DNA of 64,000 bases. Origin: Streptomyces uncialis (GTDB lineage Bacteria > Actinomycetota > Actinomycetes > Streptomycetales > Streptomycetaceae). Positions 16,068 to 23,739 of this stretch are shown here, piece after piece. The translations under genes were made by a program, and so were the position numbers. Under the pieces are notes generated by a model. The model did no database searches, had not been told where the DNA came from, and saw nothing but the letters and a program-made list of their open reading frames with translations. Position 1 is the first letter of the stretch; each line of letters opens with the position of its first letter. Where the stretch lies: assembly GCF_001905345.1 (NCBI RefSeq), contig NZ_LFBV01000005.1, forward strand, positions 124,001 to 188,000, given 5' to 3'.

Positions 16068-17720
16068 TCAACGTCCGCGCAGCTCGCGGTACTTGGCGAC
16101 CAGCGCCTTGCTGGACGCGTCCAGACCGGGGACCTCGGCGCCGTCGGTGAGCGCGGGCTCGACCCGCTTGGCGAGCACCTTGCCCAGCTCGACACCCCAC
16201 TGGTCGAACGAGTCGATGTTCCACACGGCGCCCTGGACGAACACCTTGTGCTCGTACAGCGCGATGAGCTGGCCGAGGACCGACGGCGTGAGCTCCTTCG
16301 CGAGGATCGTGGTGGTCGGGTGGTCGCCCCGGAACGTCTTGTGCGGGACCAGCTCCTCCGGCACGCCCTCGGCACGGACCTCGTCGGGTGTCCTGCCGAA
16401 GGCGAGGGCCTGGGTCTGGGCGAAGAAGTTGGCCATCAGTAGGTCGTGCTGAGCGGCGAGACCCGGCGCGAGGTCGGCGACCGGCTCCGCGAAGCCGATG
16501 AAGTCCGCCGGGATCAGCTTGGTGCCCTGGTGGATCAACTGGTAGTACGCGTGCTGCCCGTTCGTCCCCGGTGTGCCCCACACCACCGGACCGGTCTGCC
16601 AGCTCACCGGTTCACCGTCCCGGTCGACCGACTTGCCGTTGGACTCCATGTCCAGCTGCTGGAGGTACGCGGTGAACTTCGCCAGATAGTGCGAGTACGG
16701 CAGCACCGCGTGCGACTGGGCGTCGTGGAAGTTGCCGTACCAGACGCCGAGCAGCCCGAGCAGCAGCGGGACGTTCTCCTCGGCCGGGGCCTCACGGAAG
16801 TGCCGGTCGACGGTGTGGAAGCCGTCGAGCATCTCCTGGAAGCGCTCCGGGCCGATCGCGATCATCAGGGACAGCCCGATCGCGGAGTCGAAGGAGTAGC
16901 GCCCGCCGACCCAGTCCCAGAACTCGAACATGTTCGCCGTGTCGATACCGAAGTCCTCGACCTTCCCGGCGTTGGTCGACAGCGCCACGAAGTGCCGGGC
17001 GACGGCTTCCTGACCGGCGTTCAGCCCGGTGAGGAGCCAGTCACGGGCCGAGGTCGCGTTGGTGATGGTCTCGATCGTGGTGAACGTCTTGGACGCGACG
17101 ATGAACAGCGTCCGCTCCGGGTCCAGGTCCCGGACGGCCTCGTGCAGATCGGCGCCGTCGACGTTGGAGACGAACCGGACGGTCAGCTCCCGGTCGGTGA
17201 ACGAGCGCAGCACCTCGTACGCCATCGCGGGCCCCAGGTCGGAGCCTCCGATACCGATGTTGACGATGTTCGTGAGGCGCTTGCCGGTGTGCCCGGTCCA
17301 CTCCCCCGAACGGACCTTCGCGGAGAACGCGGCCATCCGGTCGAGGACGGCGTGCACCCCGGGGACGACATCCTCCCCGCCGGTCTCGACGACCGTGCCC
17401 CGGGGCGCGCGCAGCGCGGTGTGCAGCACGGCGCGGTCCTCGGTCGTGTTGATCCTGTCGCCGCGGAACATGGCGTCGCGCAGGCCCTCGACGTCCGTCG
17501 CCCGGGCGAGGTCGCGCAGCAGTCTCAGGGTCTCGTCCGTGACCAGGTGCTTGGAGTGGTCGACATGGAGGTCACCGACCTGGAGGGTGTAGCGGGCGGC
17601 GCGCTCCGGGTCCGCCGCGAACAGCTCGCGCAGACCCACTCCGTCCTGTTCCTCCCGGTGCTTGACCAGAGCGGTCCACTCGGGTGTCCGGTCGAGCCTG
17701 GTACGGCTTTCTGCGTTCAT
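16068..17720 (-). CDS. pgi: Glucose-6-phosphate isomerase
   Basis: Interconverts glucose-6-phosphate and fructose-6-phosphate, the branch between glycolysis and the adjacent pentose phosphate genes. 550 residues, normal length. Signatures: NIGIGGSDLGPAM near residue 153, GGRYSFDSAIGLSLMIAIG near 268, QQLDMESNGKSV with the catalytic Glu near 348, GTNGQHAYYQLIHQG near 378, and the C-terminal EHKVFVQG with the catalytic Lys. ATG 17720 matches the conserved start; ATG 17747 is a possible longer start. Confidence 0.96.
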   Translation of the reverse strand: MNAESRTRLDRTPEWTALVKHREEQDGVGLRELFAADPERAARYTLQVGDLHVDHSKHLVTDETLRLLRDLARATDVEGLRDAMFRGDRINTTEDRAVLHTALRAPRGTVVETGGEDVVPGVHAVLDRMAAFSAKVRSGEWTGHTGKRLTNIVNIGIGGSDLGPAMAYEVLRSFTDRELTVRFVSNVDGADLHEAVRDLDPERTLFIVASKTFTTIETITNATSARDWLLTGLNAGQEAVARHFVALSTNAGKVEDFGIDTANMFEFWDWVGGRYSFDSAIGLSLMIAIGPERFQEMLDGFHTVDRHFREAPAEENVPLLLGLLGVWYGNFHDAQSHAVLPYSHYLAKFTAYLQQLDMESNGKSVDRDGEPVSWQTGPVVWGTPGTNGQHAYYQLIHQGTKLIPADFIGFAEPVADLAPGLAAQHDLLMANFFAQTQALAFGRTPDEVRAEGVPEELVPHKTFRGDHPTTTILAKELTPSVLGQLIALYEHKVFVQGAVWNIDSFDQWGVELGKVLAKRVEPALTDGAEVPGLDASSKALVAKYRELRGR

Positions 17721-17824
17721 CTCGGACTTCGTCCTTCTCTCTGCCATCGCCTGGGGTGCGTGACGCGCCGACGCCGCGCGGGCCTCCTCCAACCTAATTG
17801 ATCAGGGACGCCGGCGGACGGCGC

Positions 17825-19087
17825 TCAGCCGCCACCGGCCGGGGCGGTGTCGGCGGGCCCGGCGGGCGCGGCCCGGGCGACCGGGACGAGCAGCAGGACG
17901 GCCGCCGCGAACACCGCCGCCGCGAGCAGGGCGGGGGTGTTGAGCCCCCAGGCGGAGGCGATCACCCCGCCGAGCAGCGCACCGGCCGGGGCCACGCCGA
18001 TGCTCACCGTGCGGAACGCGGCGCTGACCCGGCCGAGGGCGCCGCGCGGGGTCCGCTCCTGGGTGAGCGTCACCTGGTTGACGTTCCAGACCATGCCCAT
18101 CAGGCCGAGCACCGCGAGGGCGGCGACCAGCGCGACGAGGCTGCGCACCGTACCCGCCACGACGAGCGCGAGGACCTGCGCGGTCCCGGCGAGCAGGACC
18201 GCGCGTATCCGGCCGAGCCGGTCGCCGATCCGGCGGGCGAGGAACCCGCCGGCGAAGCTGCCCGCCGCGTACCCGGTCATCGCCGCCGCGTAGCCCCCCT
18301 CGCCGGTGCCCAGCCAGCCGGTCGCGTGGAGGACCAGGGTGGCGACGAGGGCGCCCATACCGATGTTGCTCAAAGCGGTCGACGCGCACAGGAAGCGCAG
18401 CGCCTTGTCCCGCCACAGGGTGCGCAGGCCCTCGGCGATCTCCTCGCGCAGGGTGCTGCCCGAGGGACGGGGCGGAGCGGCGGGCCGGGGCACCCGCAGG
18501 GTCGCGAGCAGTACCGCGCCCACCAGGTAGGTCACGGCGTCGGCGGCGTAGGGCGCGGCGGCGCCGAAGGTCAGCAGCAGCGGCACGAGCGGGGTGGCGA
18601 CGAGGCCGCCCGCGAGCTGCTGACCGGTCATCAGACGGGCGTTGGCGCCGGCGAGTCCGCGTGGACCGACGAGGGAGGGCAGCAGGGCGGTCGCCGCGTT
18701 GTCGAAGAGGGTCTGGAGGGTGGTGAGGGTGAAGGCGAGGGCGATCAGCAACCCGATCGAGGCATGTCCCAGGGCGACGGCGACCGCGAACGCCGCCATC
18801 AGCAAAGCGCGCAGGGCATCGACCCACGCCATGGCGCGCCGCTGGTCCACCCGGTCGGCGAGGGCGCCGCCGAGCAGCCCGAACACCAGCCACGGCAGAT
18901 AGCCGCAGGCGGTGACCGCGGCGACGAGCAGCGGCTCGTCGGTGAGGCCGGCGGCGAGCAGCGGCAGCGCGGCGGCGCGCAGCGCGTCCCCGAACTTGGA
19001 GAGCACCGCGGCCGTCCACAGCCGTCCGAAGCCGCCGCGCCATCCGACGACGCTCCCGTCCGCCGCCACCGCCTGTACCGCCGCCAC
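17825..19087 (-). CDS. MFS transporter (probable exporter) behind a DNA-damage-type promoter
   Basis: Integral membrane protein of 420 residues with about twelve hydrophobic segments. The loop between helices 2 and 3 carries GGALADRVDQRR, the MFS motif, repeated in the second half as ARRIGDRLGRIRAV. It resembles drug-exporter-like MFS proteins without a defined substrate. The GTG start at 19087 has a G-rich ribosome site, GGGGGGCAGGG, directly upstream. A perfect TTGTCAGTG-N8-TAGCGT promoter lies at 19122-19144, predicting a leader of about 27 nt and induction by DNA damage through the LexA-independent pathway. This is unusual for an MFS gene and hints at export of a genotoxin or damage product (inference). 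Confidence 0.88.
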   Translation of the reverse strand: MAAVQAVAADGSVVGWRGGFGRLWTAAVLSKFGDALRAAALPLLAAGLTDEPLLVAAVTACGYLPWLVFGLLGGALADRVDQRRAMAWVDALRALLMAAFAVAVALGHASIGLLIALAFTLTTLQTLFDNAATALLPSLVGPRGLAGANARLMTGQQLAGGLVATPLVPLLLTFGAAAPYAADAVTYLVGAVLLATLRVPRPAAPPRPSGSTLREEIAEGLRTLWRDKALRFLCASTALSNIGMGALVATLVLHATGWLGTGEGGYAAAMTGYAAGSFAGGFLARRIGDRLGRIRAVLLAGTAQVLALVVAGTVRSLVALVAALAVLGLMGMVWNVNQVTLTQERTPRGALGRVSAAFRTVSIGVAPAGALLGGVIASAWGLNTPALLAAAVFAAAVLLLVPVARAAPAGPADTAPAGGG

Positions 19088-19121
19088 CCCTGCCCCCCGA
19101 TACGTCGATCACCGGTTTCCC

Positions 19122-19144
19122 ACGCTAACCCCCGCCACTGACAA
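19122..19144 (-). promoter_or_regulatory. RecA-NDp/PafBC-type promoter for the MFS gene
   Basis: On the minus strand TTGTCAGTG, 8 nt, TAGCGT. This matches every position of the TTGTCRGTG-N8-TAnnnT consensus for LexA-independent damage-inducible promoters of actinobacteria. Confidence 0.75.
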
Positions 19145-19167
19145 CGCCCTTGACCTGCGGGAACGCG

Positions 19168-19195
19168 AACGGCCCCCGGGAGTACGGGGGCCGTT
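19168..19195. terminator. Hairpin between MFS and rbpA-family gene
   Basis: 11-bp perfect GC-rich stem (19168-19178 with 19185-19195), 6-nt loop. It lies just upstream of the MFS promoter. Confidence 0.5.
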
Positions 19196-19248
19196 GCGCT
19201 GATGCGGGCGGGGACGGGCGGCGGTGGTGCGCGGCTGGGGAAACGCGG

Positions 19249-19280
19249 TCCGGCCGGACACCCGAGGGTGTCCGGCCGGA
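19249..19280 (-). terminator. Terminator after the RbpA-family gene
   Basis: 14-bp stem (19249-19262 with 19267-19280) closed by a 4-nt loop, ending 10 nt from the stop at 19291. Confidence 0.8.
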
Positions 19281-19290
19281 TCGCCAACTG

Positions 19291-19626
19291 CTAGATCTCG
19301 CCGCGGAGTTTGGCGAGCGCCTCGGCGAGGATCGCCTCGCCGTCCGCGTCGCTGCGTCGCTCACGGACATAGGCGAGATGGGTCTTGTACGGCTCGGTCC
19401 GCGGTGGAGCCGGTGGGTTGTCCCGGTCCTGTCCGGCCGGAAAGCCGCACCGCGGGCAGTCCCAGTTGTCGGGGACCTGCGCGTCACTGGCGAAGCTCGG
19501 CTGCGTCTCGTGCCCGTTCGAGCACCAGAAGGAGATGCGCAGCCGTGGCGCGGACTCGCCGCGCTCGGCCTCGCCCATCGGCCCCGCACCGACCCGGCTT
19601 CCTCGGATCGCGTTGCCACTTGCCAC
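19291..19626 (-). CDS. rbpA: RNA polymerase-binding protein, RbpA family (possible RbpB-type paralogue)
   Basis: Small actinobacterial factor that binds the RNA polymerase sigma subunit and stabilises open complexes. 111 residues. Zinc-ligand pattern C35-x3-H39 (WCSNGHE) and C57-x2-C60 (WDCPRCG), then the basic linker PPRTEPYKTHLAYVRERRS and a C-terminal sigma-interaction helix. Streptomycetes usually have two family members; the linker here (PYKTHLAYVRERR) differs from the THWDMLMERR form I associate with the principal RbpA, so this may be the second paralogue. GTG start with GGGAG 8 nt upstream. Promoter candidate at 19693-19721. Confidence 0.85.
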   Translation of the reverse strand: MASGNAIRGSRVGAGPMGEAERGESAPRLRISFWCSNGHETQPSFASDAQVPDNWDCPRCGFPAGQDRDNPPAPPRTEPYKTHLAYVRERRSDADGEAILAEALAKLRGEI

Positions 19627-19692
19627 GGTCGTAACTCCCTGCGTGATGGTGCCGCGAAGCGAGTCGGCGTAACGCTTCGCCGCGGGCGCCTC

Positions 19693-19721
19693 AGTCTACG
19701 TAAGGCCCAACGCGCGTCCAG
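19693..19721 (-). promoter_or_regulatory. Candidate HrdB-type promoter for the RbpA-family gene
   Basis: Minus strand CTGGAC, 17 nt, TAGACT. The -10 is good, the -35 fair. It gives a leader of about 60 nt, which includes a GCGAAGCG/CGCTTCGC inverted repeat at about 19653-19680. No SigR-type GGAAT-N18-GTT was found. Confidence 0.45.
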
Positions 19722-19752
19722 TGAGGGGAGTTGCACCCCACGCCTAGACGCA

Positions 19753-19799
19753 AGCCCCATGATAGGCCGCGTCCGAGGACGCGGACCCTACATGGGGCT
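19753..19799 (-). terminator. Terminator after secG
   Basis: Long nested inverted repeat: outer stem AGCCCCATG/CATGGGGCT (19753-19761 with 19791-19799) and inner stem CCGCGTC/GACGCGG (about 19767-19784). It lies 32 nt downstream of the secG stop. Confidence 0.7.
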
Positions 19800-19831
19800 C
19801 GACGTGCGCTGTGTACGAAAGGCTACGAGGC

Positions 19832-20068
19832 TCAGTTGTTGAGCTTCATCATGATGCCGAGCGCGACGATGCACGCGAACCACAGCAGGCCGACCACAAC
19901 GGTGATGCGGTCAAGGTTGCGCTCGGCGACCGAGGAGCCGCCGACCGACGACTGCATGCCGCCACCGAACATGTCCGACAGACCGCCGCCCTTGCCCTTG
20001 TGCATCAGCACCAGCAGCATCATCAGCAGGCTGAAGACGATCAGGGCGATCGAGAACCCCAAAACCAC
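19832..20068 (-). CDS. secG: Preprotein translocase subunit SecG
   Basis: Small subunit of the SecYEG protein-export channel. 78 residues with two transmembrane segments: FSIALIVFSLLMMLLVLMHK at the N-terminus and VVGLLWFACIVALGIMMKL at the C-terminus, joined by the conserved Gly-rich loop GKGGGLSDMFGGGMQSSVGG. The GTG at 20068 has GGGAG 6 nt upstream; the frame is open further upstream but that part is not SecG-like. It follows tpiA by 185 bp, the last gene of the glycolytic cluster. Confidence 0.95.
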   Translation of the reverse strand: MVLGFSIALIVFSLLMMLLVLMHKGKGGGLSDMFGGGMQSSVGGSSVAERNLDRITVVVGLLWFACIVALGIMMKLNN

Positions 20069-20253
20069 AGCGAACTCCCTTTCCGGGGTCTTCCCTCGGA
20101 TCTTGATGGACGACGCGAGGGCCGAAGCGTACCTGGTGAGCGCCGTCGCGGCCGGTTCCCGGGCTGTTTCCCGGTGCCCGGTGCCGGACGCCATGCTCAC
20201 TTTCCAGGCCGTCGGCCCCCGCAAGAGTACGACGGATCGCCGCTAGCGCATAC

Positions 20254-21036
20254 TCACTGGTCGCGGAAGCGGACGATCTTGACGAACTCGTCGGAGTCGA
20301 GCGCGGCCCCTCCGACGAGAGCGCCGTCGACATCGGGCTGCGCCATGATCGCGGCGACGTTCCCGCCCTTGACGGAGCCGCCGTACTGGATGCGCACCTT
20401 GTCCGCGAGGTCCTGGGAGTACAGCTCGGCGAGCCGGCCGCGGATCGCGCCGCACACCTCCTGGGCGTCCTCGGGCGTGGCGACCTCGCCGGTGCCGATC
20501 GCCCAGACGGGCTCGTAGGCGATCACGATCGACTCGGCGTGCTCGGCCGGGAGGTCCTTCAGTCCGCCGTCGAGCTGGGCGAGCGTGTACTCGACCTGCT
20601 GGCCGGCCTTGCGGATGTCGAGGCCCTCACCGACGCAGAGGATCGGGGTGAGCCCGTGCCGGTAGGCGGCCTTGACCTTGGCGTTGCACACCTCGTCGGT
20701 CTCGGCGTGGTACTGGCGGCGCTCGGAGTGGCCGACGGTGACGTACGAGCACTTCAGCTTGGCCAGCATGAGGCCGGAGATCTCGCCGGTGTAGGCGCCG
20801 GAGTCGTGCGCCGAGATGTCCTGGGCGCCGTACTTGATCTTCAGCTTGTCGCCGTCGACGAGGGTCTGCACGGACCGCAGGTCGGTGAAGGGCGGCAGGA
20901 CCGCGACCTCCACCGCGTCGTAGTCCTTGTCGGCGAGGGCGAAGGCGAGTTTCTGGACATGGGCGATGGCCTCAAGGTGGTTGAGGTTCATCTTCCAGTT
21001 GCCCGCCATCAGGGGCGTACGGGTCTGGTTCGTCAT
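20254..21036 (-). CDS. tpiA: Triosephosphate isomerase
   Basis: Interconverts dihydroxyacetone phosphate and glyceraldehyde-3-phosphate. 260 residues. AGNWKMN with the catalytic Lys near residue 13, SYVTVGHSERR with the catalytic His near 100, AYEPVWAIGTG with the catalytic Glu near 170, and QYGGSVKGGN (phosphate loop) near 215 are all intact. The ATG at 21036 follows the pgk stop by only 7 bp, so the two genes are co-transcribed. Confidence 0.97.
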   Translation of the reverse strand: MTNQTRTPLMAGNWKMNLNHLEAIAHVQKLAFALADKDYDAVEVAVLPPFTDLRSVQTLVDGDKLKIKYGAQDISAHDSGAYTGEISGLMLAKLKCSYVTVGHSERRQYHAETDEVCNAKVKAAYRHGLTPILCVGEGLDIRKAGQQVEYTLAQLDGGLKDLPAEHAESIVIAYEPVWAIGTGEVATPEDAQEVCGAIRGRLAELYSQDLADKVRIQYGGSVKGGNVAAIMAQPDVDGALVGGAALDSDEFVKIVRFRDQ

Positions 21037-21043
21037 GGAAGGT

Positions 21044-22255
21044 TCAGTTCTCCAGTGCGGCGAGGCCGGGGAGCGTCTTGCCCTCAAGGTATTCGAGGGA
21101 GGCGCCGCCACCGGTCGAGATGTGTCCGAATGCCTGCTCGTCGAAGCCCAGGATGCGTACGGCCGCGGCGGAGTCGCCGCCGCCGACGACCGTGAAGGCC
21201 GGTGAGTCGAGCAGGGCCTGGGCGACCACTTTGGTGCCCTCGGCGTAGTCGGGGTGCTCGAAGACACCCATGGGGCCGTTCCAGAAGACGGTGGCCGTGT
21301 CGGCGAGCTTCTCCGCGTACAGCGCGGCCGTCCTCGGGCCGATGTCCAGGCCCTGCTGGTCGGCCGGGATCGCGTCCACGGTGACGGTGGCCGGGTGGGT
21401 CGGGGCCTTGGCCTTGAGGTCGGGGAACGCGGGGGCGACCACGACGTCGACGGGGAGCACGAACTCCACGCCGTTGGCCTCGGCCCGCTTGAGGTAGTCC
21501 TGGACGGCCGGGACCTGGTCCTCCTGGAGCAGCGAGGTCCCGACCTCGTGGCCCTGGGCCTTGAGGAAGGTGTACACCATGCCGCCGCCGATCAGGATGC
21601 GGTCGGCCTTCTCCAGGAGGTGGTCGATCACCCCGAGCTTGTCGGAGACCTTGGCGCCGCCGAGGACGACCGCGTAGGGCCGCTGGACCTCGTCGGTGAG
21701 CTTCCTCAGGACGCCGACCTCGGTGGCGATGAGATAGCCCGCGTAATGCGGCAGCCGGGCCGGGAGGTCCAGGACGGAGGCGTGGCCGCGGTGGACCGCG
21801 CCGAAGCCGTCGCCCACGTAGACATCGGCGAGGGCGGCGAGACGGTCGGCGAACTCGCCGCGCTCGGTGTCGTCCTTGCTGGTCTCGCCGGGGTTGAAGC
21901 GCAGGTTCTCGATGACGGCGACCTGGCCGGGCTGGAGGCCGTCCACGGCGCCGTGCGCGGCGGGGCCGACGGTGTCCTGCGCGAAGGCGACGGGCGCGCC
22001 GAGCAGCTCCCCGAGGCGTTCGGCGGCGGGCAGCAGCGAGAAGGCGGGGTCCGGGGCGCCCTTGGGGCGGCCCAGGTGGGACGCGACGACGACCTTGGCA
22101 CCGGCTCCGACGAGGGCCTGGATCGTCGGCAGGACGGCGCGGATGCGGCCGTCGTCGGTGATGACACCTTCGGCGAGCGGCACGTTCAGATCGGCGCGGA
22201 CGAAGACACGCTTGTTGTCGACGCCTTCGGCGAGGAGTTCGTCGATCGTCTTCAT
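21044..22255 (-). CDS. pgk: Phosphoglycerate kinase
   Basis: Makes ATP from 1,3-bisphosphoglycerate and ADP. 403 residues. Signature RVFVRADLNVPL near residue 16, GGAKVSDKLGVI near 197 and the ADP-binding VVGGGDSAAAVR near 372. ATG 22255 with GGAG 8 nt upstream. A very strong hairpin (22357-22404) lies between it and the upstream gap gene, so pgk-tpiA may have its own promoter or receive only part of the gap transcription. Confidence 0.97.
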   Translation of the reverse strand: MKTIDELLAEGVDNKRVFVRADLNVPLAEGVITDDGRIRAVLPTIQALVGAGAKVVVASHLGRPKGAPDPAFSLLPAAERLGELLGAPVAFAQDTVGPAAHGAVDGLQPGQVAVIENLRFNPGETSKDDTERGEFADRLAALADVYVGDGFGAVHRGHASVLDLPARLPHYAGYLIATEVGVLRKLTDEVQRPYAVVLGGAKVSDKLGVIDHLLEKADRILIGGGMVYTFLKAQGHEVGTSLLQEDQVPAVQDYLKRAEANGVEFVLPVDVVVAPAFPDLKAKAPTHPATVTVDAIPADQQGLDIGPRTAALYAEKLADTATVFWNGPMGVFEHPDYAEGTKVVAQALLDSPAFTVVGGGDSAAAVRILGFDEQAFGHISTGGGASLEYLEGKTLPGLAALEN

Positions 22256-22356
22256 GAGTGGACTCCTAGAAAAAGGGCTCTCAAGGCTCTCGGGGCTCTG
22301 CGCGGCCCCGGGAGTCGCTGCGGAGCCCGTACCGGCTCCGCTCGGGGCGTGTGGAC

Positions 22357-22404
22357 GTGACAGGGCTCGGGCGGCGCTTCCTCGCGCCGCCCGAGCCCTG
22401 TCAC
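22357..22404 (-). terminator. Strong hairpin between gap and pgk
   Basis: Perfect 21-bp GC-rich stem (22357-22377 with 22384-22404), 6-nt loop, 35 nt after the gap stop. It should end or reduce transcription from gap into pgk-tpiA-secG, or act as an mRNA-stabilising processing barrier. Confidence 0.8.
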
Positions 22405-22438
22405 TCACATCGGGGTGCCTGCCGTGGCGGGAACGGGT

Positions 22439-23449
<1,011 letters not shown>

Positions 23450-23641
23450 GAACCGATCTCCTCGTTAGGTGCGCCGGGGTTCGACGCCCGGCAGTTGTAT
23501 GGGATGTCCCCGACCAACTCCGACCCTACCTCTCCCCGCTCCCCGGGGTGACATCGAGCTACCGGTTCGCGGCGCGGCGGGCCGTACCGGCGGGTAGCGG
23601 GACGGTCCGCCGCGGGTCGCCGGGGCCCGCGGCGCACACGG

Positions 23642-23680
23642 AGGCCCCTCACGGGCCCGTGACGGGTCCGTGAGGGGCCT
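23642..23680. terminator. Hairpin between the carboxypeptidase and gap
   Basis: 13-bp perfect stem (23642-23654 with 23668-23680) and a 13-nt loop. Together with 23699-23734 it fills the gap between the carboxypeptidase stop and the gap leader. Confidence 0.6.
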
Positions 23681-23698
23681 GGGAGGCGTTCCGGGCGG

Positions 23699-23734
23699 CC
23701 CGGGAGGCCGACGGTCGGCCCCGGGCCTCCCGGG
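23699..23734 (-). terminator. Terminator after the carboxypeptidase gene
   Basis: 11-bp stem CCCGGGAGGCC/GGCCTCCCGGG ending 5 nt from the stop at 23740. Confidence 0.65.
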
Positions 23735-23739
23735 GGCGG

